Shown in pieces: positions 7,487-13,729 of a stretch of 39,596 nucleotides of DNA; within the stretch, counting starts at the first letter, position 1, and each line of letters begins with the position of its first letter. Source of the stretch: a virus; the IMG/VR virus record IMGVR_UViG_3300025671_000170, positions 1-39,596 of that record; one strand, written 5' to 3'. Position numbers and translations under genes: made by a program. The notes below the pieces were generated by a model. It worked only from the letters and a program-made list of their open reading frames with translations, had not been told where the DNA came from and searched no databases.

Positions 7487-7801
7487 TTACAAACCCTCCG
7501 AGAGCTGCAGAATCATTCCGTTTTCATATGGAATCGTTTTAATGGTTTTGTAGTCGTTGTTTTTGTCTACCTGGTCCAAGATCCACGCCCCCTTCTTTTG
7601 GGAAAGTCTATAGCCTGCATTCTCTATTAAATAAGAATGCATTCTGTCTTTTGTGGTCTTCGAGAACCATCCGCCGTTATTTAATCTAATGGTTTTATTT
7701 AAAACATTGTGTTCAATTATTTTTGTTGAATGGTGCACAACGTTAATTGTGTCACCTTCTACAAACGTAGTCGTCTTATATGCTGATTTATATGTAGTCA
7801 T
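7487..7801 (-). CDS. Conserved phage/plasmid-type protein of unknown function, 104 aa
   Basis: This protein contains the segment IRLNNGGWFSKTTKDRMHSYL (about residues 38-58) and a C-terminal TIPYENGMILQL. The pattern GGWF.TTKxRM followed by a short aromatic-rich domain is familiar from small proteins of phages and plasmids of uncharacterised role. The SD AAGGAG lies six bases before the ATG at 7801. It is the middle gene of a three-gene transcript that starts at the class B promoter at 8134-8161 and ends with the 30-residue membrane peptide. Confidence 0.75.
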   Translation of the reverse strand: MTTYKSAYKTTTFVEGDTINVVHHSTKIIEHNVLNKTIRLNNGGWFSKTTKDRMHSYLIENAGYRLSQKKGAWILDQVDKNNDYKTIKTIPYENGMILQLSEGL

Positions 7802-7811
7802 GTATGTCTCC

Positions 7812-8108
7812 TTAATCTAGTAGTGAATAATATTCATTAGTAAAGTATTTTTGAAAAAAGGTGATTCCCTTTTCAAATGCTTTTCTAGAATCCTGGGCCA
7901 TCGGTGTGAAGGGCTGCTGGTCCATAATCACTTCAGCGCCTTTAATCACATCATATACAGCTGCTGCAAACTTAGGCAGGGTCACTGTTACTCCGCTGAA
8001 TGGATTCGTCACCGTTTCAAATTCTGCTGCATTGTCTCTGCTGCAATAGATATCAAACGGGATTTTTATTTTTTTGCCGTTGTATTCAATTGTATCGTTT
8101 CTATTCAT
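7812..8108 (-). CDS. Conserved phage protein of unknown function, 98 aa
   Basis: This protein has a short beta N-terminus (IEYNGKKIKIP), then SRDNAAEFETVTNPFSGVTVTLPKFAAAVYDVI and a C-terminus with FFQKYFTNEYYSLLD. It resembles a family seen in marine phages and plasmid accessory regions, without a known function. I start it at 8108 because of the strong SD (AAAGGAGC) and because the in-frame ATG at 8147 lies inside the operator/promoter. It is the first gene of the transcript. Confidence 0.75.
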   Translation of the reverse strand: MNRNDTIEYNGKKIKIPFDIYCSRDNAAEFETVTNPFSGVTVTLPKFAAAVYDVIKGAEVIMDQQPFTPMAQDSRKAFEKGITFFQKYFTNEYYSLLD

Positions 8109-8133
8109 TTGTGCTCCTTTGTTGATTCGTTCT

Positions 8134-8161
8134 TTTATCCCATCCATATGGGAGATGTCAA
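8134..8161 (-). promoter_or_regulatory. Promoter with palindromic operator (class B)
   Basis: On the minus strand there is TTGACA (8156-8161), 16 bases, then GATAAA (8134-8139). TCCCAT-N4-ATGGGA occupies 8138-8153, overlapping the -10 and the spacer. It directs the 98-, 104- and 30-residue genes. The design is the same as at 7315-7343. Confidence 0.6.
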
Positions 8162-8577
8162 CTTATATTTTATTTAGTTTAAAATTTATTTTTTGCGGGT
8201 ATCTATTAAATAGGGGGTAATGACTCATGAAAAAATAGTTAACTAAACCTGGAGCCCTGGACCTGCAACCGGCCTGGCCGTGGTGGTTGCAGCTGATCCA
8301 GGGTTATTTTTTAAGGCCCATTAAAAAAGGTTAAGACGGTTAGGGAAATTTTTTCCCCTATGCATTTTCGAGATTTACATTTTAATTTGAAAAAAGGTTA
8401 TGCCTAAACGCCTAGCAAGCACCCCTAGCACTTCGAGGGTTTCATTTATAAAGGTTAATATTAATAGGTGCGTGAACGCCCCTACAATCTTCGACGCCCA
8501 CGAGCCACGCCGAAGGCGTGGCGAGTGGTGCGAAAAAATTATTCAAGAAGCGTGGGACGTGGTTATTGCGTCAGCAA
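8162..8577. other. Gene-free region with several strong hairpins
   Basis: No convincing gene lies here. A long hairpin joins CCCTGGA and CTGCAACC (8255-8270) to GGTTGCAG and TCCAGGG (8285-8303), followed on the plus strand by TTATTTTTT, so it is terminator-like in that direction. GCCACGCC-GAA-GGCGTGGC (8504-8522) is a perfect 8-bp stem. ACGTGGT (8557-8563) pairs with ACCACGT (8584-8590), with an inner ATTGC/GCAAT stem. The section 8400-8577 is G+C-richer than its surroundings. A plus-strand frame from about 8400 is open but looks non-protein-like. This is probably the 3' end region of the nuclease transcript, possibly holding a small RNA. Confidence 0.45.
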
Positions 8578-8955
8578 TCACGCACCACGTTGCCAAGTCA
8601 TTTTATCAAAAAATAAAATTAAAGTTGCTTCGGTATCCTCGCCACTTGCAACAAGTTCCACGCTCCTCGTTCCATTCGACTTAAAAAGTTTCAAGAGCTT
8701 CTGCGAGAGGTCTTGAAGCAAGATAAAACTTTGACCACCATTGTTGAAATGGTCAATGTGCCAATTAATTTGATACTTAGATAAGCCCAAATTCTTGTCT
8801 TGATTTGACTTTAATTCTATCCAAATTGACTTGCTATTTTTTAAATAATAGATGTCAGGAATTCCATTAATTGTATTAGATTCTATGCGAAAAATTTGAC
8901 CTTTTAACTTTAGATTTTTAATGCGAAGCCAAAGCTTACTTTCTCTTTTTTTCAT
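8578..8955 (-). CDS. VRR-NUC / Hjc-like PD-(D/E)XK nuclease
   Basis: In this 125-residue protein, GIPDIYYL (about residues 32-39) and SIWIELKSN (about 44-52) give the D and ExK of the PD-(D/E)XK core, with an earlier Glu in RIESNTING. LSKYQINWHIDHFNNGG then matches the helix and turn typical of VRR-NUC and phage Holliday-junction-resolvase-like nucleases. The likely role is cutting branched DNA during replication or packaging, or host DNA breakdown. The start codon lies inside a 12-bp inverted repeat (8953-8985). It is the last gene of a minus-strand group that includes the 198-residue protein. Confidence 0.75.
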   Translation of the reverse strand: MKKRESKLWLRIKNLKLKGQIFRIESNTINGIPDIYYLKNSKSIWIELKSNQDKNLGLSKYQINWHIDHFNNGGQSFILLQDLSQKLLKLFKSNGTRSVELVASGEDTEATLILFFDKMTWQRGA

Positions 8956-8985
8956 AGCCCATTAATAAGTCAATAATGGGCTATG
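8953..8985 (-). promoter_or_regulatory. 12-bp perfect inverted repeat over the nuclease start codon
   Basis: CATAGCCCATTA (8953-8964) is the exact complement of 8974-8985, with a 9-base loop. On the transcript the ATG of the nuclease gene forms the end of the 3' arm, so folding would hide it. A related CTAGCCCA/TGGGCTAG pair lies in the 57-residue gene near 9719-9742. Confidence 0.55.
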
Positions 8986-8996
8986 GTCAATCTAGT

Positions 8997-9593
8997 TTAA
9001 CAAACTTTAAAGCCACCACACTCGTTCAAAAATGCAACAAAATTTTTTACATTTTCTAAAGAAACAGGATAGCTTGAAGTCCTATCCTCACTTTCCCAAA
9101 GCTTATCCCACTTTAATTTTAAGTGAGGTGGGTAATCTCTTGGAATAATATTAGCTTTTGTGGTTTCTTTAATGGCTTGTTTTTTTAACTTTTCCATTTG
9201 TTCTTTTATTTGTGCGTTCCAAAGTTCAGCTTGTTTAGCTTCTTTCTTCCATTGTTGCTCAGCTTTTTTAAGCCAACCATTATTAATTACCTTTTCTAAA
9301 GATAACTTTATTTTAATGGCTTCGAGCTCACTAAATTCAAAGCCACTATTGTCTTGCAATCTTTCTTTTTGCTCATCTGTTAGCCAATCCTCGTTGAGTA
9401 CAGTAATTAAATTTGCGAGAGGTCGCCAAAACCAAACATTGTTTCTAAAATAATAACCAACATTTTCAGCTTCAAATTTTGATAAATCTTCAAAATATTT
9501 ATCTCTTTCTTTTTCTGTTGTTGGTTTATCCCAATCAATCTCAGGTCTTTTACCTTTTATTTTTGGCTTTAAGCCATATACGTCCATACCCAT
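8997..9593 (-). CDS. MGMDVYG-type phage protein, 198 aa
   Basis: It begins MGMDVYGLKP, a start shared by a widespread group of phage and bacterial proteins of unknown function, followed by YYFRNNVWFWRPLANLI. Residues about 90-150 form a long charged coiled-coil (EQQWKKEAKQAELWNAQIKEQ). The C-terminal part (VSLENVKNFVAFLNECGGFKVC) looks globular. The SD GGAGC lies in the end of the upstream gene, one base before which the stop ends, so the two are coupled. It contains no catalytic motif I can name. Confidence 0.75.
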   Translation of the reverse strand: MGMDVYGLKPKIKGKRPEIDWDKPTTEKERDKYFEDLSKFEAENVGYYFRNNVWFWRPLANLITVLNEDWLTDEQKERLQDNSGFEFSELEAIKIKLSLEKVINNGWLKKAEQQWKKEAKQAELWNAQIKEQMEKLKKQAIKETTKANIIPRDYPPHLKLKWDKLWESEDRTSSYPVSLENVKNFVAFLNECGGFKVC

Positions 9594-9594
9594 T

Positions 9595-9768
9595 TTATTT
9601 TGCTCCTTTTTTTATTTGGTTGTCTACTCGTTGAATATTTGCTTTGTCTCGTTCTATTCGTTCTCTATCTTCTTTGGACAAAACAAAAACCTTACTAAGT
9701 GGTTTTGGTCTTAATACACCTAGCCCACTTTTTAATGGGCTAGATGAAGTTGAATTATATTTTTTCAT
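9595..9768 (-). CDS. Small charged protein, 57 aa
   Basis: The Ser-rich N-terminus (MKKYNSTSSSPLKSG) is followed by a charged helix (SKEDRERIERDKANIQRVDNQIKKG). The ATG at 9768 shares a base with the stop of the 104-residue gene (TAATG). I do not recognise it. A CTAGCCCA/TGGGCTAG inverted repeat lies within its coding sequence. Confidence 0.6.
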   Translation of the reverse strand: MKKYNSTSSSPLKSGLGVLRPKPLSKVFVLSKEDRERIERDKANIQRVDNQIKKGAK

Positions 9769-10082
9769 TATAGTATTGTTGTTTTTAAAGAAATCGCTTC
9801 ACTTTCTTTTTTATATTTGTCGTAAGTGTCAGGATTTTCTTTTCTAAAAGTTGTTGTATCAAAGATACTTCTTAATGTTCTTATGATTTCAACAGCAACT
9901 TTTTGTTTTTTATGAGTGAAAAGCTTTTTGCTTTTAACTTGCTCAATAATATACTCTTTTCTTAACTTATGTATTTTATTGATTGTCTTAATCATCTCAT
10001 CATCTTTTGCGTGTTCTAGCACTAATTGGTTTAAAGGTTTTTCTTTAAACTCTTCTACTTGTTTTAATTGTTGACTATTCAT
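9768..10082 (-). CDS. Lysine-rich helical protein, 104 aa
   Basis: This protein is almost entirely charged helix (QVEEFKEKPLNQLVLEHAKDDE, then KIHKLRKEYIIEQVKSKK) and has no cysteines. The SD AAAGGAG lies 7 bases before the ATG at 10082. It is the first gene after the class A operator/promoter at 10125-10153, so it and the three genes that follow (57 aa, 198 aa, nuclease) probably form one regulated transcript. The function is unknown. Confidence 0.7.
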   Translation of the reverse strand: MNSQQLKQVEEFKEKPLNQLVLEHAKDDEMIKTINKIHKLRKEYIIEQVKSKKLFTHKKQKVAVEIIRTLRSIFDTTTFRKENPDTYDKYKKESEAISLKTTIL

Positions 10083-10124
10083 TTGTTAACTCCTTTGTTA
10101 TTTGTTTAGTCTTAAATTAATCAA

Positions 10125-10153
10125 TTTATCTCTTATCTTCATAAGATAGTCAA
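10125..10153 (-). promoter_or_regulatory. Promoter with palindromic operator (class A)
   Basis: On the minus strand there is TTGACT (10148-10153), exactly 17 bases, then GATAAA (10125-10130). The spacer is filled by TCTTAT-N4-ATAAGA (10131-10146). The -35 overlaps the stop codon of the upstream 122-residue gene. It is the clearest example of the class. Confidence 0.65.
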
Positions 10154-10518
10154 GCATTATTATTACTTTGAAGTTCGCTTAATAGTTGTGTTTCTATTTG
10201 TTGCCTAAGTTGTGGGCTATTATGATAGTCTAACCAACCATTTGGCAAATTTAAAGCCAAGTCATTTCTTCTTCTATTAATGCTGATATTATTATAATTA
10301 ATAGTTCTTTCAGTTTTTCTGCCTATAAAATCAATAGCCCTATCGCCATAAATTCCAAACCACTCTTCAAAACAATGTCGAGTACAGAAGTTTCCATTTT
10401 GATAACGCAAACTAGAGTTAACCCTATCGGCTAAATATTTTTCACCACCTACTTTAATAAACCTATCGGCAGTATTATAACCTGAACAATATGGGTTTTG
10501 ACAAACTTTTTTATCCAT
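10150..10518 (-). CDS. Putative zinc-binding protein, 122 aa
   Basis: The N-terminus has CQNPYC (C at about 6 and 11) and residues about 45-50 have CTRHCFEEWFG, giving a C-x4-C...C-x2-H-C pattern that could hold one zinc ion. The rest is Asn/Arg-rich (NYNNISINRRRNDLALN) and ends in a Gln-rich helix. The start is set by an SD (GGTGG) and an 8-base overlap with the 54-residue gene upstream. The function is unknown; binding to nucleic acid or to a host protein is possible. Confidence 0.7.
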   Translation of the reverse strand: MDKKVCQNPYCSGYNTADRFIKVGGEKYLADRVNSSLRYQNGNFCTRHCFEEWFGIYGDRAIDFIGRKTERTINYNNISINRRRNDLALNLPNGWLDYHNSPQLRQQIETQLLSELQSNNNA

Positions 10519-10675
10519 TTTGTACCACCTTTTTTAATTTATACTTTTTTATTGATATGACATTTTTAGAAATATATGGGTCTATATTTTCTAATTCTTC
10601 AAAACTTGTTTGAAGTGTTGCGTTAGGTTTTTTCTTTTTAAATATATCTAATATATTAAATAGTTTTATTTTCAT
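10511..10675 (-). CDS. Small basic protein, 54 aa
   Basis: The frame begins MKIKLFNILDIFKKKKPN and ends YKLKKVVQNG. The SD AGGAG lies 7 bases before the ATG at 10675, immediately after the stop of the 80-residue gene. Its end overlaps the next start by 8 bases. I do not recognise it; spacing and SD make it a credible gene. Confidence 0.6.
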   Translation of the reverse strand: MKIKLFNILDIFKKKKPNATLQTSFEELENIDPYISKNVISIKKYKLKKVVQNG

Positions 10676-10678
10676 TTT

Positions 10679-10921
10679 TTACTCCTCTTGTTTGTTTTCT
10701 ATTTTTGCAAACTCTTCTAAAAATTTTTCTATCTTTTTAAAAGTAGTTTTATCTATACTGTCCTGATCTACCCACTCGGTACTCCAAGTGTCGTCTGAGT
10801 GTTGCCACTCTACTGCAATATTCCAAGATTTTATTTTTTTAAGTGCCATAAGCTTTCTTGTTGTGCGAGTGGTTGTTAGCCACTCGCTTTTTTGTTTAGC
10901 CGTTTGCTTGTTGTTTTTCAT
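10679..10921 (-). CDS. Small protein, 80 aa
   Basis: The lysine-rich start (MKNNKQTAKQKSEWLTTTRTTRK) is followed by SWNIAVEWQHSDDTWSTEWV, a Trp-rich beta segment, and an acidic C-terminal helix. It overlaps the 330-residue gene by 26 bases in another frame and belongs to the same transcript. There is no recognisable family. Confidence 0.6.
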   Translation of the reverse strand: MKNNKQTAKQKSEWLTTTRTTRKLMALKKIKSWNIAVEWQHSDDTWSTEWVDQDSIDKTTFKKIEKFLEEFAKIENKQEE

Positions 10922-11888
10922 AAAGCAATCTAGCTTTTATTTTGTCCTCTCTTGTTTGTTTTTTGTTTTTCATTGCTTGAAGTAAAGAAGCCACATTATT
11001 CGGATTGAATACTGTAAGTGCTGAGGAGTTTTCTTTTATCTCTTCAACTTCTTTTAAATCAAGATTTAAAGTTTTAGCCAACTCAAACGCTTCATCAAAG
11101 TATTTATAACTATGAAGAGATTGTTTGATTATTTTCATTTGGTCTAAAATAGTATTTATCCAAATAGCGTGGGTATCAATAACTTTTTGTTTTGCCATTA
11201 ACCATTTTTCTAATACTTCTATTTCTGTATTGTCTGCTTTTAATAATCTACTACTGCAATAATTAGAGCCCAAAACTTCAAGCTCAAAATTTTTAGCGTA
11301 GTTATGAAGAATACAGTTTTCATTTTTTGGGTTAGCAAATCCAAAAAATTTATCGTTAGCATCTACAAATTTTCTTTTGTATGGGCTATCGCTTTCTTGT
11401 TCAATCATAATATCAGGATTACAATTAGGTTGTGCTTTCAGTTCTTCTCTATACATAGCGAAAGCAAAATCGCTTTGATTGTCATAAGAACAACCTGTTG
11501 TTGACCCTCTTAAACCAAAGTCAAAATGTTTGTCTTGTGGTTTTACTACTTTGATTGTTTCGTTTTGATTTGTGTGTGAGTTGTATCTTCTTTCCTCTAC
11601 TTCTGTGGTAAAAGAAAAATTAAAGCACCTATCTTTTCTATAAATGTCTATGTTTTCAAATTTATCAGAAAGATATTTTGCTTTTTCAACATCTTCTTTT
11701 GGATAAACTCTTGAAACAATTTGTCTTGCTGTCTCAAAAGCTGTTTTTTCCATTAAAGGATACTCTTCTCTTGATTTAAAAAAAGCTTCCTTTTCTTGTG
11801 TGTTTTCATTTTCTAAATGATTTTTGAATTGAATAGTTAACCTATTTCTAATCTCAGCATTTAGTCTTATTCGTTTTTGTTTTTGCAT
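10896..11888 (-). CDS. Large protein of unknown function, 330 aa
   Basis: The N-terminal basic helices (KRIRLNAEIRNRLTIQF) precede a beta-rich middle (residues about 85-140, CFNFSFTTEVEERRYN, KHFDFGLRGSTTGC), a Cys-containing section, and a C-terminal helical domain with long coiled-coil potential ending in NPNNVASLLQAMKNKKQTREDKIKARL. I do not recognise the family. Its leader is unusual: a class A operator and then a 10-bp hairpin that buries the whole SD (11894-11921). It is the first gene of a transcript with the 80-, 54- and 122-residue proteins, so this group appears tightly controlled. Confidence 0.75.
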   Translation of the reverse strand: MQKQKRIRLNAEIRNRLTIQFKNHLENENTQEKEAFFKSREEYPLMEKTAFETARQIVSRVYPKEDVEKAKYLSDKFENIDIYRKDRCFNFSFTTEVEERRYNSHTNQNETIKVVKPQDKHFDFGLRGSTTGCSYDNQSDFAFAMYREELKAQPNCNPDIMIEQESDSPYKRKFVDANDKFFGFANPKNENCILHNYAKNFELEVLGSNYCSSRLLKADNTEIEVLEKWLMAKQKVIDTHAIWINTILDQMKIIKQSLHSYKYFDEAFELAKTLNLDLKEVEEIKENSSALTVFNPNNVASLLQAMKNKKQTREDKIKARLLYEKQQANG

Positions 11889-11893
11889 TTTTT

Positions 11894-11921
11894 ACTCCTT
11901 TTTCGTTTTTTAAAAAGGAGT
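11894..11921 (-). promoter_or_regulatory. SD-sequestering hairpin
   Basis: On the transcript, ACTCCTTTTT pairs perfectly over 10 bp with AAAAAGGAGT, which contains the SD of the 330-residue gene (plus-strand arms 11894-11903 and 11912-11921, loop of 8). Folding would hide the ribosome site 5 bases before the ATG. Confidence 0.65.
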
Positions 11922-11946
11922 TATCTTATCTAAATAAGATTGTCAA
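11918..11946 (-). promoter_or_regulatory. Class A operator with adjoining -35
   Basis: TCTTAT-N4-ATAAGA (11924-11939) has TTGACA one base away (revcomp 11941-11946). The hexamer at 17-base spacing (TAACTC) is a poor -10, so an activator or another polymerase site may be involved. The -35 overlaps the stop of the membrane peptide gene. Confidence 0.55.
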
Positions 11947-12035
11947 ATTAAAAATAATAGAAGAAATATGATAAATAAGAAAGGTATTGGGTAAAAATAT
12001 AAAAGTCTCAACAAAATTCCAATAAAATTGTCCAT
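11943..12035 (-). CDS. 30-aa membrane peptide, copy 1
   Basis: The peptide starts MDNFIGILLRLLYFYPI and continues with a Phe/Ile/Leu run, so nearly the whole chain is hydrophobic with one Arg and one Asp near the N-terminus. Twenty-four residues are identical to the copy at 7394-7486. As in that copy, it ends a transcript and its stop touches the next palindromic promoter. GAGGTG lies directly before the ATG, a close but possible SD. It sits in the membrane by prediction; the role is unknown. Confidence 0.7.
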   Translation of the reverse strand: MDNFIGILLRLLYFYPIPFLFIIFLLLFLI

Positions 12036-12069
12036 CACCTCTATATATAAAGAGAAAATTAAATTACAA

Positions 12070-12366
12070 CTAAATTTTTTTAATTTCAACTATAACGCTA
12101 TTTGGAATAATAGTAGTATTGCCTACTTCTTCTATATCTGTTTTTGAATTATCTTTTAAAGAGTAATCGCCAAATATTCTAGTAATACCTTTTGATTGAC
12201 TTAATAAATGTCCTTTAGTTATGCAAGTAGCAAGTTTTGTATTTTTTAAATTATCTATGCTTTGCCAACTTGCGTCTGAAACAATATCCAACCAACGACA
12301 TTCAACCATTGGATATTTTTCTAAATCTGATTTTATTTTTTTATTTATTTTTATTTTTCTTTTCAT
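12070..12366 (-). CDS. Phage protein of unknown function, 98 aa
   Basis: The basic N-terminus (MKRKIKINKKIKSDLEKYP) is followed by MVECRWLDIVSDASWQS and a C-terminal DIEEVGNTTIIPNSVIVEIKKI. The order of a VECRWLD strand, a TKGHLL turn and a TIIPNSVI end is seen in small beta-fold phage proteins without an assigned role. It follows the duplicated 11-residue peptide frame and precedes the membrane peptide. Confidence 0.65.
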   Translation of the reverse strand: MKRKIKINKKIKSDLEKYPMVECRWLDIVSDASWQSIDNLKNTKLATCITKGHLLSQSKGITRIFGDYSLKDNSKTDIEEVGNTTIIPNSVIVEIKKI

Positions 12367-12433
12367 AAAAATTTTCCCCTATCAATTTCCAAGGTTTCAT
12401 TTTATTTTCCCCTATGAATTTCCAAGGTTTCAT
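12341..12433 (-). CDS. 30-aa peptide with duplicated 11-residue unit
   Basis: The frame reads MKPWKFIGENK, then MKPWKLIGENF, then YEKKNKNK. Its ATG overlaps the preceding stop as ATGA (12430-12433) and its end overlaps the 98-residue gene by 26 bases. Each repeat unit has its own ATG, and GGGG before the next start may serve as a ribosome site. It could be a small basic protein or a leader peptide controlling the next gene. Confidence 0.4.
   Translation of the reverse strand: MKPWKFIGENKMKPWKLIGENFYEKKNKNK
12368..12433 (-). repeat. Tandem 33-bp duplication
   Basis: Units at 12401-12433 and 12368-12400 match at 29 of 33 positions. The length is a multiple of three, so the reading frame is kept. 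A partial match to the TTTTCCCCTAT part lies at about 8350. Confidence 0.8.
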
Positions 12434-12531
12434 TTTATTTTTATACTTACAGTTCCAACAGAAGTACACATTCCTGGGTTATGCACTTCATTAAAAACCT
12501 GGATGAAAGAATGCCAATCGTTATTCTTCAA
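12430..12531 (-). CDS. Possible 33-aa peptide starting at TTG
   Basis: This frame has a protein-like sequence (NNDWHSFIQVFNEVHNPGMC) and ends with TGA overlapping the next ATG. The only plausible start is a TTG overlapping the end of the TerS gene. The coupling arrangement favours a gene, the rare start weakens it. Confidence 0.3.
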   Translation of the reverse strand: MKNNDWHSFIQVFNEVHNPGMCTSVGTVSIKIK

Positions 12532-13033
12532 TAACTTTATTTGGCGTGACGTCAATAATGTTTTTGGCTTCTCCGATTTTACTTTCAAGTTCGGATAAGC
12601 GCTTCTCCAATTGCTCACGTGACATACCCTCCAATCCAACATGTGTTATCTGTGCTTTACTTACAAACATATCTGCCATTTGGCCAGCTCGATATTCTGC
12701 GTTTACCGCTACACCTAACTGTCCTTTGTCCTCTGCTTTTTTAGACAAATGGTCAAATCTTTTATATTTTCTTAATTTATCTTTTTCGTATATTTGTAAT
12801 TCTTTTTGTAATTTCATTTCCATATATCTGCATACATGTGGATTGACATCAGGATTAGTTAATCTTGATGCTATTTCAGTGGGACCATATTTACTGCTAG
12901 ATTTATACCCTGCCATCTCTGCAGCTTTAACCTTAGTCATTTGGCCATAGTTCTCTACATAGATATCAACAAACATCTTTTGCCTTGGCGTGAGCTCAGT
13001 AATTGATTTTAATGCGTTTTTCTTTTTACCCAT
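12521..13033 (-). CDS. terS: Terminase small subunit
   Basis: This 170-residue protein has the N-terminal DNA-binding signature of phage small terminases: ELTPRQKMFVDIYVENYGQ, AAEMAGYKSSS and EIASRLTNPDVNPHV (residues about 13-70). A helical oligomerisation region with LQKELQIYEKDKLRKY and a C-terminal coiled coil (MSREQLEKRLSELESKIG) follow. TerS recognises the packaging site and loads TerL. Unusually it lies more than 6 kb from terL, with some 15 small genes between, next to an AT-rich iteron region that could contain the packaging or replication site. The ATG at 13033 is the first in the frame. Confidence 0.88.
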   Translation of the reverse strand: MGKKKNALKSITELTPRQKMFVDIYVENYGQMTKVKAAEMAGYKSSSKYGPTEIASRLTNPDVNPHVCRYMEMKLQKELQIYEKDKLRKYKRFDHLSKKAEDKGQLGVAVNAEYRAGQMADMFVSKAQITHVGLEGMSREQLEKRLSELESKIGEAKNIIDVTPNKVIEE

Positions 13034-13369
13034 ATTGACCTATTTGTATCATACTTTTCCCAATTCCTCATCCTGCTATATACCCCAAAGTAGGAAAAAT
13101 AAAAAAATTTTTACAAATTTAATAGGTTGGATCAAGATTTTTCCTAGTTTTCTGGGAATTTTCCTAGTTTTTTTTCTTAAATTGGGAAGATATTTGCCTT
13201 CATTTTACTTGCTTTTTTGCATTTTTTCCTAGTTTCCTAGTTTTTTCCTTACAAATTTTTTTTTATTTTTTTTTCTCTAAGGAGTGGGATTATAGTAGAT
13301 GATAACTGAACCGTGAGCCGTGGTGCGTGACCCCATACTTTAGAGCAACGAACCACGGTATTCGTTCGG
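13034..13369. repeat. AT-rich gap with four iterons, origin or packaging-site candidate
   Basis: This is 336 bases without a gene. TTTCCTAGTTT occurs four times, near 13140-13150, 13160-13170, 13225-13235 and 13233-13243, the last two overlapping. T-rich tracts surround them (13170-13180 and 13255-13275). At the right end lies a G+C-rich section with CCGTGGT (13317-13323) and ACCACGG (13352-13358), which are complementary, and CGTGAGCC-type motifs. It lies between the winged-helix gene and terS. Origin, pac site or regulator-binding array are all possible. Confidence 0.5.
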
Positions 13370-13729
13370 CTAGGCTTCGACGAACGTATTATTTTTATCT
13401 TCTCTTACAATATGAAGACTATAAGAATACATTTCCCCGTCTCTTCTAACAAAACCTAATCTTACTAATTCCTCTAGGTTCTTTTTAACGGAAGAGTATC
13501 TATCCTTCATACCCATCTCAAAAACAGCTCTAGCGATCTGTTTTACAGTATATTCCCCTAATGGATTTCCATCAGGTAATACGCTATGGATAGCAACTAC
13601 TACAGCTGCGTGTCCGATTGTTAAGTGATGCTTTCTTAACCCCTGCTTTTTAGATATTTCACTAAAAGCCATAAGAAAGTTTAGTATTTCAGTAGCTATT
13701 TCGCTACTTATTTTATTATGAATGATCAT
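13370..13729 (-). CDS. Winged-helix DNA-binding regulator
   Basis: This 119-residue protein has an N-terminal helical part (EIATEILNFLMAFSEISKKQG), then YTVKQIARAVFEMGMKDRYSSVKKNLEELVRLGFVRRDGEMYSYSL (about residues 60-105). This is the helix-turn-helix followed by a beta wing seen in MarR/ArsR-like and phage replication-control proteins. The SD AAAGGAG lies 7 bases before the ATG at 13729. It stands alone between two non-coding regions, one with iterons and one with a structured RNA candidate, which fits a transcription or replication regulator. The target is unknown. Confidence 0.7.
   Translation of the reverse strand: MIIHNKISSEIATEILNFLMAFSEISKKQGLRKHHLTIGHAAVVVAIHSVLPDGNPLGEYTVKQIARAVFEMGMKDRYSSVKKNLEELVRLGFVRRDGEMYSYSLHIVREDKNNTFVEA

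Noticed and set aside
8109-8147. Upstream ATG for the 98-residue gene
   Set aside because: It lies within the operator and -10, before the likely transcription start; the ATG at 8108 has a strong SD.
8255-8312. Plus-strand terminator of a gene
   Set aside because: The hairpin with T tract is real, but no plus-strand gene precedes it, so I describe it only as a hairpin in the gap.
8400-8716. Plus-strand open frames over the GC-richer gap and the nuclease end
   Set aside because: The translations are Arg/Ser-rich and irregular, run antisense into a clear nuclease gene, and coincide with hairpins; more likely non-coding.
12532-12642. Upstream extension of the 33-residue frame into terS
   Set aside because: It lies in another frame of the well-supported terS; only the part after the terS stop looks real.
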